Assembly (NCBI RefSeq): GCF_018866325.1
Contig: NZ_CP076457.1
Coordinates: 3,569,001 to 3,633,000 of the forward strand
From: Streptomyces sp. YPW6
GTDB lineage: Bacteria; Actinomycetota; Actinomycetes; Streptomycetales; Streptomycetaceae
Direction: 5' to 3'
Length of the DNA: 64,000 bases
Shown here: piece by piece, positions 1 through 8,743 of the stretch
Layout of the letters: every line of letters begins with the position of its first letter
How positions within the stretch are numbered: position 1 is the stretch's first letter
Made by a program: the position numbers and the translations under genes
The notes under the pieces: model-generated
What the model was told of the DNA's origin: nothing
Database searches by the model: none
What the model saw: only the letters and a program-made list of their open reading frames with translations

Positions 1-12
1 GTACCGAGGACG

Positions 13-909
13 ATGCTGCGGGTGCTGGACGACGACGCCGTGCAGCGCACCGTCTTCGACCCCGCCCTCAAGCAGTTCCCCAACGCCTTCCGCAACGCCG
101 ATCCCGCCTTCCCCTCCCCAGCGGCCACCCGGGCCTGGCAGGCGGCGCGGGCCGCGGCACTCACCGCCGTACGGGACGGCGTGGCCGCGTCCCCGTGGGC
201 CGAGGCGCTGGTGGTGCGCGGGAGCGTCCTGATGGCCCTGTGGTTCGGCGAGGAGGCGCGCGAGCCCGGTGACCTGGACTTCGTGGTCGCCCCCGCCTCG
301 TGGCGGATGGAGGAGCAGCGGACCTCGGACCTGCTGGCCGGGGTCGCGGCCGCCGCCGAGGCGCAGGCCGCGCAGGGCGAGGGCGGCGTGCTGATCCGCG
401 CCGCCGGGGCCGTGTGCGAGGACATCTGGACGTACGAGCGGGTGCCGGGCCGCCGCATGATGCTGCCCTGGGAGGCCCCCGGCACCCCGGGCGGCTGGGT
501 GCAGCTGGACTTCGTGTTCGGCGAGCGGCTGCCCGAGCCGCCCGAACGGATCGCCCTGCCGTCCGGCGCGCTCCTGTACGGAGCCACGCCCGCGCTGTCC
601 CTGGCCTGGAAGGTGATGTGGCTGATCAACGACAGCTACGCCCAGGGCAAGGATCTCTACGACGCCACCCTGCTCGCGGAGCGGCACCCGCTCCCGCTCG
701 CCCTGCTCCAGGAGGTCTTCCGGCTGAGCGGGGAGTGGCCGGAGCCCGGACGGACACGGGTGGGGCGGGAGGACCTGGACGGGGCACTGGGCTACGTCGA
801 GTGGCATCACTTCGCCGGCGAGTACCCGCGGTTCGAGGGCCGTGAGGAGGAGTTCGCCGGGCGGCTGCGGGCGGCACTGGCCCCGACGTTCGCGGGCGAA
901 CCCGGGTGA
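13..909 (+). CDS. AbiEii-like nucleotidyltransferase domain protein
   Basis: A 298-residue protein. Around residues 68-93 it has the RGS...L nucleotide-binding strand followed by a DLDFVV acidic motif, the pattern of the AbiEii/AbiGii nucleotidyltransferase family. That family includes toxins of type IV toxin-antitoxin pairs and phage-abortive proteins, but also stand-alone proteins of unknown role. No partner antitoxin gene is visible downstream, and the upstream side lies outside the window. The reading frame is open to base 1, so the true start could be upstream; the ATG at 13 has a GAGGA sequence very close to it. I infer nucleotidyl transfer from the motif; the substrate is unknown. Confidence 0.7.
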   Translation: MLRVLDDDAVQRTVFDPALKQFPNAFRNADPAFPSPAATRAWQAARAAALTAVRDGVAASPWAEALVVRGSVLMALWFGEEAREPGDLDFVVAPASWRMEEQRTSDLLAGVAAAAEAQAAQGEGGVLIRAAGAVCEDIWTYERVPGRRMMLPWEAPGTPGGWVQLDFVFGERLPEPPERIALPSGALLYGATPALSLAWKVMWLINDSYAQGKDLYDATLLAERHPLPLALLQEVFRLSGEWPEPGRTRVGREDLDGALGYVEWHHFAGEYPRFEGREEEFAGRLRAALAPTFAGEPG

Positions 910-1049
910 ACCGGTCCGGGCAGGCCACCGGAGGGTAACTCCGTTCTTTGCCCACTCTTTACCGCCGTCGCGGCCGAAGCCGGGATGCCCACGCGGCTCG
1001 GACGTGTTGGCCCCGGGTGGACACCCCCGGCTACGGACAGGACACCGAC

Positions 1050-2222
1050 GTGACAGACACGACGACAGCAGACGCGACGACGGCTGACCCGGCGGGCACG
1101 GCGGACGCCGTGAGCGCCGCCGACCGCGCGGCGAGCGCCCTCTCCCGGCCGTTCTCGGTGCGCGGGCTCACCGCCCGCAACCGGATCGCCATGGCGCCCA
1201 TGACCCGGCAGTTCTCCCCGGACGGCGTTCCGGGGCAGGACGTCGCGGACTACTACACCCGCCGCGCCGCCGCCGACGTCGGGCTGATCATCACCGAGGG
1301 CACCTACGTCGACCACGCGTCCGCCGGCACCAGCGACCGGGTCCCGCGCTTCCACGGCGAGGCGGCGCTCGCGGGCTGGGGGCACGTGGCGGAATCCGTG
1401 CACCGGGCGGGCGGCGCGATCATCCCGCAGCTGTGGCACGTGGGCGCCACCCGCACCGAGGGCGCCGGGCCCGTCCCGGAGGCCGAGCCGGTCGGGCCCT
1501 CGGGGCTGTCCCTGAGCGGCGAGCCCAAGGGGCGCGCCATGACACAGCAGGACCTCGACGACGTCATCGCCGCCTTCGCCGACGCGGCGGCCGCCGCCGA
1601 GCGCCTCGGCTTCGACGGCGTCGAACTGCACGGCGCCCATGGCTACTTGATCGACCAGTTCCTGTGGTCCGGCAGCAACCGGCGTACCGACGCCTACGGC
1701 GGGAACCTGGTCGCCCGCACCCGGTTCGCGGCCGAGATCGTCGCCGCCTGCCGCGCCGCCGTGTCCGACGCCTTCCCCCTCTTCTTCCGGATGTCCCAGT
1801 GGAAGTCGGACAACTACGAGGCGAAGCTCGCCGAGACCCCGCAGGAGCTGGACGACCTGCTCACGCCGCTGGCCGAGGCCGGTGTGGACGTCTTCCACGC
1901 GTCCACCCGCCGCTACTGGCTGCCGGAGTTCGAGGACTCCGACCTGAACCTCGCCGGGTGGGTGAAGAAGATCAGCGGCCGGCCGACCCTCACCGTCGGC
2001 TCGGTCGGCCTGGACGGCGACTTCTTCAGCGCGTTCCAGGGCAACGACTCCAGCGTCACCGGCATCGAACAGCTGCTGGACCGGATGGAGCGCGACGAGT
2101 TCGACATGGTCGCCGTAGGGCGGGCGCTGATCGCCGACCCCGAGTGGGCGGCGAAGACCCTGCGCGGCCGCACCGCCGACATCACCCCGTTCGCCGCGGA
2201 GATGCTGAAGACCCTGCGCTGA
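1050..2222 (+). CDS. NADH:flavin oxidoreductase, Old Yellow Enzyme family
   Basis: A TIM-barrel flavoprotein of about 390 residues. After a 30-residue Ala/Thr-rich leader it has the OYE signature: the RNRIAMAPMTR segment binds FMN, the HGAHGYLIDQFL segment holds the active-site His pair, and a GRALIADPEW phosphate-binding turn sits near the C-terminus. Family members reduce activated C=C bonds (enones, nitro compounds) with NAD(P)H in the cytoplasm. I chose the GTG at 1050 because the conserved barrel starts about 30 residues later; the frame is open further upstream but that part looks unlike protein. The gene converges on the large regulator gene on the other strand, and the two 3' ends meet in a tandem repeat. 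Confidence 0.9.
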   Translation: MTDTTTADATTADPAGTADAVSAADRAASALSRPFSVRGLTARNRIAMAPMTRQFSPDGVPGQDVADYYTRRAAADVGLIITEGTYVDHASAGTSDRVPRFHGEAALAGWGHVAESVHRAGGAIIPQLWHVGATRTEGAGPVPEAEPVGPSGLSLSGEPKGRAMTQQDLDDVIAAFADAAAAAERLGFDGVELHGAHGYLIDQFLWSGSNRRTDAYGGNLVARTRFAAEIVAACRAAVSDAFPLFFRMSQWKSDNYEAKLAETPQELDDLLTPLAEAGVDVFHASTRRYWLPEFEDSDLNLAGWVKKISGRPTLTVGSVGLDGDFFSAFQGNDSSVTGIEQLLDRMERDEFDMVAVGRALIADPEWAAKTLRGRTADITPFAAEMLKTLR

Positions 2223-2225
2223 GCG

Positions 2226-2530
2226 GGCGCCGGGGGCGTACGCCGTGTCCGCCGCCGAGGATCAGCCCGAACCGCGGCGGTCAGCGCGCACCTCGCGTCC
2301 CGGGCGGCGGCGCCGGGGGGCGTACGCCCTGTCCGCCGCCGAGGGTCAGCCCGAACCGCGGCGGTCAGCGCGCACCTCGCGTGATGGGCGGCGGCGCCGG
2401 GAGGCCGCCCGGACCGCAGCGGTCAGCGCGCGCCTCGCGTGGTGGGTGGCGGCGGCGGGAGGCCCGCCCGGATCGAAGCGGTCAGGCGCGGCTCGCATCG
2501 TGAGCGGCGGCGCCGGGAGGTCCAGCAGCG
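2226..2530. repeat. Imperfect 83-84 bp tandem repeats between convergent genes
   Basis: Two nearly identical units start at 2226 and 2309, each beginning GGCGCCGGG, followed from 2393 by two shorter, more diverged copies. Each unit carries the strings CGGTCAGCGCGC and CTCGCGT. The array begins just after the oxidoreductase stop and runs into the 3' end of the SARP-type regulator gene on the minus strand, so it supplies that protein's last Arg-rich residues and its stop codon. I see no terminator hairpin that clearly stands out from the repeat. Confidence 0.8.
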
Positions 2531-5500
2531 TCCGGGCCTCGCGCACCGCGTCCTCGGCGCTCTCCCGGCCGCCCCGCTCCCCCCGCTCCAGCACCTCGGT
2601 GAACGTCGGTGCGCCCAGGACCGCCCGTGCCGCCGCCGCGACGCGGTCGACGTCGCCGCGCTCGGCGGGCGGCAGCGGGGCCCCGGCCCGACGGCGGGCG
2701 GCAGCGGCGGCGCCGAGGAGACGGGCGGCGCAGAGGGCGGCAGGCCGGTTCCCCGTCAGGGCCACCGCCCCGGCCAGGCCCTCCAGGGACAGGGCCAGGG
2801 CGCGCGGATCGGCGAGGACACGGGCGATGTCCAGGCCGCGCAGATGGTGCGCGGCGGCGGGGCCCGTCTCGCCCCGGAGTTCGGCGATGAAGCCGAGTTC
2901 CGCGCAGAGCAGGTGGTCCCCGGCCCGGGACGACACGGCGGCGAACCCGGCGCGGATGCGCAGGAGATGCGCCTCTGCGGCATCGAGGTCACCGGAGCGG
3001 CGGGCCCCGAGGGCGAGGCCCATCCCGGAGTGGATCTCGCCGTACGTGTAGCCCTGCTCGGCGGCGATCCGCCGGGCCCGCTCGTGCAGATCGCGGGCCC
3101 GGTCCCAGTCCCGGGCGAGCAGCGCCAGCCGGCCGAGTCCGGAGAGCCGCGCCGAAACCTCCGCCTCAAGTCCCAGTTCCCGGGCCATCCGCAGGCCTTC
3201 GAGCTGGCGTTGCTCGGCCTCCTCGTACGCGCCCTTGATCTCGGCGAGCGCGGCGAGCGGGGAGACCGTCTGCACCTCGCCCCAGCGGTCGCCCAGTTCG
3301 CGGAACAGCGCCGCGCTGCGCCGTCCGTCACGGCCGAGCCCGTCGAGGTCCCCGCCGGTCAGGGCGAGCGCCGACCGCAGTCCGAGGGCGGCCGCGGTGC
3401 CCCACGGGTCGTCCTCGGCGGTGACGAGGGCGAGCGCGCGGGCGTTCAGCGCCTCGGCCCCGGCCGTGTCTCCGGCGCTGAACAGGCCGTACGCGCACAG
3501 CCACAGCGCACGGGCGCGCCGCACGGGGTCGGGGACGTCCTCGGCGACGGCCGCGATCCCGGTCCCCGCGTCGGTGCCGGAACCGGCCGTGCCGGCAGCC
3601 GACGCCCCCGTGGGACTGCCCGCCTCGCCCGCCTCATCCGCTTTGACCGCCTCACCCGCCTTGCCGACCTCGTCCGCCTGATCGCGCAACTCGCCTGTCT
3701 CGCCCGTCCTATCCGGATCGCCCGTCTCGCCCGTCCTGTCCGGATCGCCTGTCTCGCCTGTCAGCAGAGCGAACGCGCGGTGCAGCAGCGTGAGTTCGGC
3801 CGTGGCGGCAGACTCCCCGGGGACGGCCGCCAAGACCCCGTGCAGGCTGCGGCGGGCCTCGGTGAGGCGGCCGCGCAGCAGCCACCACCAGGCGAGCGCC
3901 GTCGCCGTCCGCACGGCCTCGTCCACGGCTCCCGGGGAGTCCTGTGCGCGGCGCACCGCCTCGTCCAAGGCGGCCCGCAGATTGCCGGAATCGGCGTCCA
4001 GCCGGTCCAGCCAGCGGCGTTGTTCCGCGCCCCGCAGATGAGGCTCGGCACGTTCCGCGAGGGCGAGGTGGTGGCGCAGGTGGCGTTCGCGTACGGCCGT
4101 GAGGTCCTCCGTCGCCCGGAGGTGCTCCGCCGCGTAGGCGGCGACGGACTCCAGAAGCCGGTAGCGGGGCTCGCCGGCTCCGTTCGCCACGACCACGAGG
4201 GAGCGGTCGACGAGCCGCCCGAGGAGGTCGAGGACGTCCTCCCGCGCGACGCCGCCACCCGCGCACACCGCCTCGGCCGCCGCGAGGTCGCAGCCGTCGC
4301 GATGGACGGCGAGACGGCTCAGGACGACGCGCTCCGGTTCACCGAGCAGCTCCCAGCTCCATGCGATCATCGCCCGCAGGGTCTGCTGACGGGCCGGTGC
4401 GCCCCGCCGTCCGGTGGTCAGGACCCGGAAGCGGTCTCCCAGACGTGCCGCCAACTCCCGTACCCCCAGCACGCGTACGCGGGTGGCGGCCAGCTCCAGG
4501 GCCAGCGGGATGCCGTCGAGGCGGCGGCAGATCTCGGCGACGGCCTCGCGCTCGGGCCCGTCCGGGTCGCGGGGGAACCCGGGGGCCGCGGCCACGGCCC
4601 GTTCCACGAAGAGCCGTGCGGCCTCGGCGGGCGGCAGCGGGTCGACGAGGAACACCGCCTCGCCCGGCAGGCCGAGGGGCTCCTGGCCGGTGGCGAGGAC
4701 GCGCAGCCCGGGGGCCGTGCGCAGCAGCAGTTCGGCGAGTCGGGCCGCGGCGTCCACGACGTGCTCGCAGTTGTCCAGGACCAGCAGGGTCCGGCGATCG
4801 CGCAGGACGGCGGCCAGCCGATCCGGCAGCGAAAGGCCCCCGGAACCGCCGCCGGTACCGCCCCGGCCTGCGGCTGCGGCCCCACCCCCGGCTCCGGCCC
4901 TCGCTCCGGCTCCGGCTCCCGCGCCCGGCGCGGCGCTCGGGGCGTCGTCCCGGATGCCGAGGGTGGCGGCGACGAGCTGGGCGAGGTCGGCGGGCGTCCC
5001 CGTACGGACACCCGCGAACTCCACGATCCAGACACCTTCGCCGCCCGGCCCGCCGTCCCCCGGCCCGCCGCGCCTCGGCCCGCCCTCCTTCCGGGCTCCC
5101 GTCGCGGGCCGGTCCCTCTCCGCGGTGGCGGCGGCGACCGCCAGCCGGGTCTTGCCGACCCCGCCGGGCCCCGTGAGAGTCACCAGCCTCTCGTCGGCCA
5201 GGAGGCCGGCGATCCGGGCGAGCGCGTCGCGACGCCCTACGAGAGGCGTGAGAGGCAGCGGAAGATTCCCCAGAGGAGCCCGGGGCACGGGAACAACGGG
5301 CGGGACGGAAGGCGTCAGGATCGGATCCTGCCGGAGCAACGCCCCGTGCAGAGCGGCGATTTCGGGGCCGGGATCGACGCCCAGCTCCTCGACGAGCCGG
5401 CCCCGGAGGTCGCCGTACGACGCGAGGGCCTCGCTCAGGCGCCCCGCCGAGTACAGCGTCCGTATCTGGACGGCGCGCAACCGCTCCCGCAGCGGGTGCC

Positions 5501-6050
5501 GGGCCACAAGATCGGCCAGCTCCCCGGCGAGCAGCAGATGGTCCCCCGCCTCCCACCGCGCCTCCGCCTGCTCCTCCAGCACGGACAGCCGCTGCTCGTC
5601 GAGGCGTTGGGCGGCCTCCCGGGCGAACGGGGCGTCGGCGAAGTCGGCGTAGGCGGGACCCCGCCACAACCCGAGTGCCCGGGTGAGCAGTTCGGCCCGG
5701 GTGCCGGGGTCCCGTACGGAGCGGGCTTCGGTCACCAGGGCCCGAAAACGGTCGGCGTCCACCTCGTCCGTACCGCGGTCCAGCCGCAGCCGGTAGCCCG
5801 GGGGCTGCCGCACCACACGCTCACGGCCGAGCGCCCGGCGCAGCTGGGAGACCTTGGCCTGGAGCGCACCGGCGGGGTTCCCGGGCGGCGCGTCGCCCCA
5901 CAGGTCGTGGATGAGGCGGTCGGTGGAGACCGGCCCGCCGTCGTGGGCGAGGAGGTCGGCCAGCAGCGCCCGGACCTTGCGTTCGGGGACGGTGACGCCG
6001 TTCCCCTCGCCCTCCTCGACCACCAGTGGCCCGAGCACCCCAAACCGCAT
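2346..6050 (-). CDS. Large SARP/AfsR-type regulator with NB-ARC ATPase and TPR-like region
   Basis: A regulator of about 1,234 residues. The N-terminal 90 residues (MRFGVLGPLVV onward) form an OmpR-type winged helix, followed by a bacterial transcriptional activation domain to about residue 240. A P-loop ATPase module (LTGPGGVGKTRLA, LLVLDNCEHV) follows, then long helical repeats. This is the AfsR/large-SARP layout; family members activate secondary-metabolism or export genes by binding phased direct repeats. A Gly/Ala-rich insert lies inside the ATPase module and a GETGDPDRT repeat lies further on. I chose the ATG at 6050, where the winged helix begins; a GTG at 6059 is possible. The last residues are Arg-rich and derive from a tandem repeat. 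The divergent neighbour is an MFS exporter with phased repeats in front of it. Confidence 0.9.
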   Translation of the reverse strand: MRFGVLGPLVVEEGEGNGVTVPERKVRALLADLLAHDGGPVSTDRLIHDLWGDAPPGNPAGALQAKVSQLRRALGRERVVRQPPGYRLRLDRGTDEVDADRFRALVTEARSVRDPGTRAELLTRALGLWRGPAYADFADAPFAREAAQRLDEQRLSVLEEQAEARWEAGDHLLLAGELADLVARHPLRERLRAVQIRTLYSAGRLSEALASYGDLRGRLVEELGVDPGPEIAALHGALLRQDPILTPSVPPVVPVPRAPLGNLPLPLTPLVGRRDALARIAGLLADERLVTLTGPGGVGKTRLAVAAATAERDRPATGARKEGGPRRGGPGDGGPGGEGVWIVEFAGVRTGTPADLAQLVAATLGIRDDAPSAAPGAGAGAGARAGAGGGAAAAGRGGTGGGSGGLSLPDRLAAVLRDRRTLLVLDNCEHVVDAAARLAELLLRTAPGLRVLATGQEPLGLPGEAVFLVDPLPPAEAARLFVERAVAAAPGFPRDPDGPEREAVAEICRRLDGIPLALELAATRVRVLGVRELAARLGDRFRVLTTGRRGAPARQQTLRAMIAWSWELLGEPERVVLSRLAVHRDGCDLAAAEAVCAGGGVAREDVLDLLGRLVDRSLVVVANGAGEPRYRLLESVAAYAAEHLRATEDLTAVRERHLRHHLALAERAEPHLRGAEQRRWLDRLDADSGNLRAALDEAVRRAQDSPGAVDEAVRTATALAWWWLLRGRLTEARRSLHGVLAAVPGESAATAELTLLHRAFALLTGETGDPDRTGETGDPDRTGETGELRDQADEVGKAGEAVKADEAGEAGSPTGASAAGTAGSGTDAGTGIAAVAEDVPDPVRRARALWLCAYGLFSAGDTAGAEALNARALALVTAEDDPWGTAAALGLRSALALTGGDLDGLGRDGRRSAALFRELGDRWGEVQTVSPLAALAEIKGAYEEAEQRQLEGLRMARELGLEAEVSARLSGLGRLALLARDWDRARDLHERARRIAAEQGYTYGEIHSGMGLALGARRSGDLDAAEAHLLRIRAGFAAVSSRAGDHLLCAELGFIAELRGETGPAAAHHLRGLDIARVLADPRALALSLEGLAGAVALTGNRPAALCAARLLGAAAAARRRAGAPLPPAERGDVDRVAAAARAVLGAPTFTEVLERGERGGRESAEDAVREARTLLDLPAPPLTMRAAPDRFDPGGPPAAATHHARRALTAAVRAASRRRRPSREVRADRRGSG
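3693..3762. repeat. In-frame 27-bp tandem repeat inside the SARP gene
   Basis: Two full 27-bp units (3693-3719 and 3720-3746) and a partial third encode the repeated peptide GETGDPDRT on the minus strand. Because 27 is a multiple of three, copy-number change would lengthen or shorten the linker without breaking the frame. Confidence 0.85.
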
Positions 6051-6137
6051 ACGCGCCACCGTACATGCGAGGAAAGGGCTGGTCGCGAGCGTTTCCGCAG
6101 GACTCAGGAGAGGACTTGCGACAGGCAGCCGCCGACG

Positions 6138-6215
6138 TCCCCAAGGTTTCCCGAGAGGAGTCGCGAAAGGATTCCCGAAGGCCGGCGAAGAAGTCCCGAA
6201 GGTTTCCCGAAGGGC
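6138..6215. promoter_or_regulatory. 11-bp-phased direct repeats, probable SARP binding region
   Basis: Copies of TCCCGAAGG or close variants begin at 6138, 6149, 6161, 6173, 6184 (weak), 6194 and 6205, that is every 10-12 bp. The best copies are at 6173, 6194 and 6205. SARP proteins are known to bind heptamer direct repeats spaced one helical turn apart. The block lies between the SARP gene and the MFS gene, 65 bp before the MFS start. Binding by the neighbouring SARP is inference. Confidence 0.7.
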
Positions 6216-6279
6216 TCCGGTGCACCGTCGTGCTCACCCGGAGAAGCCGACCTCGTACCGGGAGACCAGGAGCAGACCC

Positions 6280-7533
6280 ATGAGCACCGCGCCCGACACC
6301 ACCGACACCACCGCCGCGCGACCCGATCCACGCGGCGGACCGGCGCAGCAGAAGCTCCCGCTGTTCGCCCTGCTGGCCCTCGCGACCGCCGTCTTCATCA
6401 CCAGCCTCACGGAGACCCTCCCGGCGGGCCTGCTGCCCGCGATGAGCGCGGATCTCGGGGTGAGCGAGTCCGCGACCGGGCAGACGGTCACGGTCTACGC
6501 GATCGGCACCGCCCTCACCGCCATCCCGCTGACGGCGGCCACCGCTGCCTGGCGGCGCAAGCGGCTGCTGCTCGCCGCCATGGGCGGCTTCGCCCTCGCC
6601 AACACGGTCACCGCGCTGTCGTCCACGTACGCACTGACGATGGCGGCACGCTTCGTCGCCGGGGTCGCGGCCGGGCTGGCCTGGGCCCTGCTCGCCGGGT
6701 ACGCCCGGCGGATGGCCCCCGAGCACCTCCAGGGCAGGGCCATCGCCGTCGCCATGGCGGGGATCCCGGTGGCCCTGTCGCTCGGCGTGCCCGCCGGGAC
6801 CTTCCTCGGCGACGCTCTCGGCTGGCGCGTGGCGTTCCTCGCCATGACCGGACTGACCGTGCTGCTCCTGCTGTGGATCGTCGCGGCCGTGCCGGACTTC
6901 CCCGGGCAGGAGCACGGCGAGCGGCCGAGGATGCTGCGGACGCTGCGCGTCCCGGGGGTGGGCCCGGTGCTGTTCGTGACGCTGGTCTTCGTCCTGGCCC
7001 ACACCATCCTGTACGCGTACATCGCCGCCTACCTCGACGATCTGGGCCTGGGCGGCTCCACCGGGCTGATCCTGCTCGTCTTCGGCGCGGCCTCGCTGGC
7101 GAGCATCTGGATCACCGGAGTGCTGGTCCACGACCGGCTGCGCGGCCTCACCGTCGCGGGCGCCCTGCTGGTCGCCGTCGCCGCTGCGGTCCTGGCCGTC
7201 CTCTCCGACACCACCGCGCTCGTCTACGCCGCCACCGCGCTGTGGGGCCTGGGCTGGGGCGGGATTCCCACGCTCCTCCAGACCGCCGTGGGCGACGCGG
7301 GCGGGACGTCCGCCGACGCGGCGCAGGCCATGCTCGTCACGGTCTGGAACGCCGCCATGGCCGCCGGCGGGGTCGTCGGCGGCCTCCTCCTCGACGCCTT
7401 CGGCAGCAGCTCGTTCCCCTGGAGCGTCCTGCTGCTCCTGCTACCGGTGATCGCGGTGGTGCTGTACGCCCGCGACGCGGGATTCCCGCCCCGGCGGAGC
7501 ACGGCCGGCGCCTCCCCGACCTCCGGGGCGTGA
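6280..7533 (+). CDS. MFS exporter (DHA1, drug/sugar efflux-like)
   Basis: A 417-residue protein with about 12 hydrophobic segments, starting with a short polar N-terminus and a first helix near residue 28. It has the family's loop features (WRRKRLLLAAMGGFALANTV between helices 2 and 3, and GVPAGTFLGDALGWR in helix 5, the antiporter motif of efflux members). It resembles AraJ/chloramphenicol-resistance-type proton-driven exporters of the inner membrane. The start at 6280 is supported by a purine-rich GGAGACCAGGAG site. It is divergent from the SARP gene and preceded by SARP-like phased repeats, so it is a likely target of that regulator. The substrate is unknown. Confidence 0.88.
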   Translation: MSTAPDTTDTTAARPDPRGGPAQQKLPLFALLALATAVFITSLTETLPAGLLPAMSADLGVSESATGQTVTVYAIGTALTAIPLTAATAAWRRKRLLLAAMGGFALANTVTALSSTYALTMAARFVAGVAAGLAWALLAGYARRMAPEHLQGRAIAVAMAGIPVALSLGVPAGTFLGDALGWRVAFLAMTGLTVLLLLWIVAAVPDFPGQEHGERPRMLRTLRVPGVGPVLFVTLVFVLAHTILYAYIAAYLDDLGLGGSTGLILLVFGAASLASIWITGVLVHDRLRGLTVAGALLVAVAAAVLAVLSDTTALVYAATALWGLGWGGIPTLLQTAVGDAGGTSADAAQAMLVTVWNAAMAAGGVVGGLLLDAFGSSSFPWSVLLLLLPVIAVVLYARDAGFPPRRSTAGASPTSGA

Positions 7534-7653
7534 CGGTCTGACCGACGACGGCCTTCGCCGCCCGTCCCACGCCTCACCGACGCCCGGGGCGTGACCGGGC
7601 GGTCGGCCCACCGGGGTGCGGGGCTCCGGTCGTCCTCGGCGCCCCGCACCGGA

Positions 7654-8598
7654 TCAGCGGGTCTCGGTGAGCGGGCCGTACGCGTCGGGGCGGCGGGTGG
7701 TGAGGAACGGGAACAGCTCCAGCCAGTCGCGGCGGGCGTCCAGGTCCAGGTCGGCGACGAGGACGGCGGGCTCGTCGCGGGGGGCCTGGGCCAGGACGCG
7801 GCCGTACGGGTCCACGATGAACGAGCTGCCGTAGAAGGTGAGGCCGTTCTCGGCGCCGATGCGGTTCGGCACGACCATGAAGGTGGCGTTGGCGATGGCG
7901 TTGCCGGTGATCACCTTCTGCCAGAGCGGCTGGGAGTCGAAGCCGGGGAAGCCGGGCTCGGAGCCGATGGCGGTCGGGTAGACGAGGACGTCGGCGCCGG
8001 CCAGCGAGTAGGCGCGGGCCAGCTCGGGGAACCACTGGTCCCAGCAGGTCGGCAGGCCGAAGCGGGCCTCGTCGACCTCGACCAGCGGGAAGGCGTCGTC
8101 GCCCGCGGGGCCGGCCCGGAACCAGTCGTCCTCGTAGTAGCCCTCGGTGACCGGGATGTGCGTCTTGCGGGTGCGCTGGGCGAGCGTGCCGTCGGGGGCG
8201 ACCAGGATCGCGGTGTTGTAGCCGAGGCCGTCGTCCTCGCCGCCGGGCGCCGGGGCCTTCTCGTACAGCGAGGCGTGGACGTACACCCCGTGCTCACGGG
8301 CGGCCCCGGCGGCGAACGTGAAGGTGGGGCCGGTCAGCAGGTCCTCGGGGGCGGCCGGCTCGGGGTGGTCGGCGCGGCGGACGACCGCGAAGTACGGCGA
8401 GAGCGTCAGCTCCTGGAGGCAGACCACCCGGGCGCCCTCCGCGGCCGCGAGCCGGACGCCCTCCAGCAGGGCGGCGCGGTGCTCGGCCGGATCGCGGTGC
8501 CAGCGCTGCTGGACGGCCGCGACGCGCAGCGGGGCGCGGTCGGCGGGGCGGGTCCGGGTCGGGGACGCGGGAGGGTTGTACGCGGTGATCAGACGCAT
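7654..8598 (-). CDS. aguB: Carbon-nitrogen hydrolase, N-carbamoylputrescine amidase-like
   Basis: A nitrilase-superfamily enzyme of 314 residues with a complete Glu-Lys-Cys triad: E63 (LQELTLSPYF), K145 (RKTHIPVTEGYY) and C185 (PTCWDQWFPE). The CWDQWFPE and YPTAIGSEP strings are those of N-carbamoylputrescine amidases, which release putrescine, CO2 and ammonia in agmatine breakdown. The ATG at 8598 gives the standard family N-terminus. Upstream on the minus strand lies a clear promoter (TTGCCG, 17 bp, TAGATT) with one palindromic operator between the boxes and a second just past the -10 box, next to a divergent LacI-type gene. Repression by that protein is inferred. Related amidases with other substrates cannot be excluded. 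Confidence 0.85.
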   Translation of the reverse strand: MRLITAYNPPASPTRTRPADRAPLRVAAVQQRWHRDPAEHRAALLEGVRLAAAEGARVVCLQELTLSPYFAVVRRADHPEPAAPEDLLTGPTFTFAAGAAREHGVYVHASLYEKAPAPGGEDDGLGYNTAILVAPDGTLAQRTRKTHIPVTEGYYEDDWFRAGPAGDDAFPLVEVDEARFGLPTCWDQWFPELARAYSLAGADVLVYPTAIGSEPGFPGFDSQPLWQKVITGNAIANATFMVVPNRIGAENGLTFYGSSFIVDPYGRVLAQAPRDEPAVLVADLDLDARRDWLELFPFLTTRRPDAYGPLTETR

Positions 8599-8645
8599 GA
8601 CCAGTTCCAGGGGCGAGGGGGACGGGGAGCGCGGGGCACGGCACC

Positions 8646-8663
8646 TGCCGGAACGTTCCGGCA
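8646..8663. promoter_or_regulatory. LacI-type operator O1 (18-bp perfect palindrome)
   Basis: TGCCGGAACGTTCCGGCA is a perfect 18-bp palindrome with the central CG typical of LacI-family sites. It lies just downstream of the -10 box of the amidase promoter (minus strand), where a bound repressor would block initiation or elongation. Confidence 0.85.
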
Positions 8664-8672
8664 ACGGGATCG

Positions 8673-8701
8673 AATCTAACGCCGCCGGAACGTTCCGGCA
8701 A
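8673..8701 (-). promoter_or_regulatory. Amidase promoter containing operator O2
   Basis: Reading the minus strand, TTGCCG (8701-8696), a 17-bp spacer and TAGATT (8678-8673) form a near-consensus vegetative promoter. The spacer contains GCCGGAACGTTCCGGC (8684-8699), a 16-bp perfect palindrome with the same core as O1; the two centres are 37 bp apart. Confidence 0.8.
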
Positions 8702-8743
8702 CCCTTCGGCCTGCCCCGTGGCCGGCGTCTAGACTTCACCCCC

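Noticed and set aside
2439..7541. A 1,700-codon plus-strand frame over the SARP gene and MFS gene
   Set aside because: It is an antisense/out-of-frame shadow in GC-rich DNA; the SARP and MFS frames have recognisable domains.
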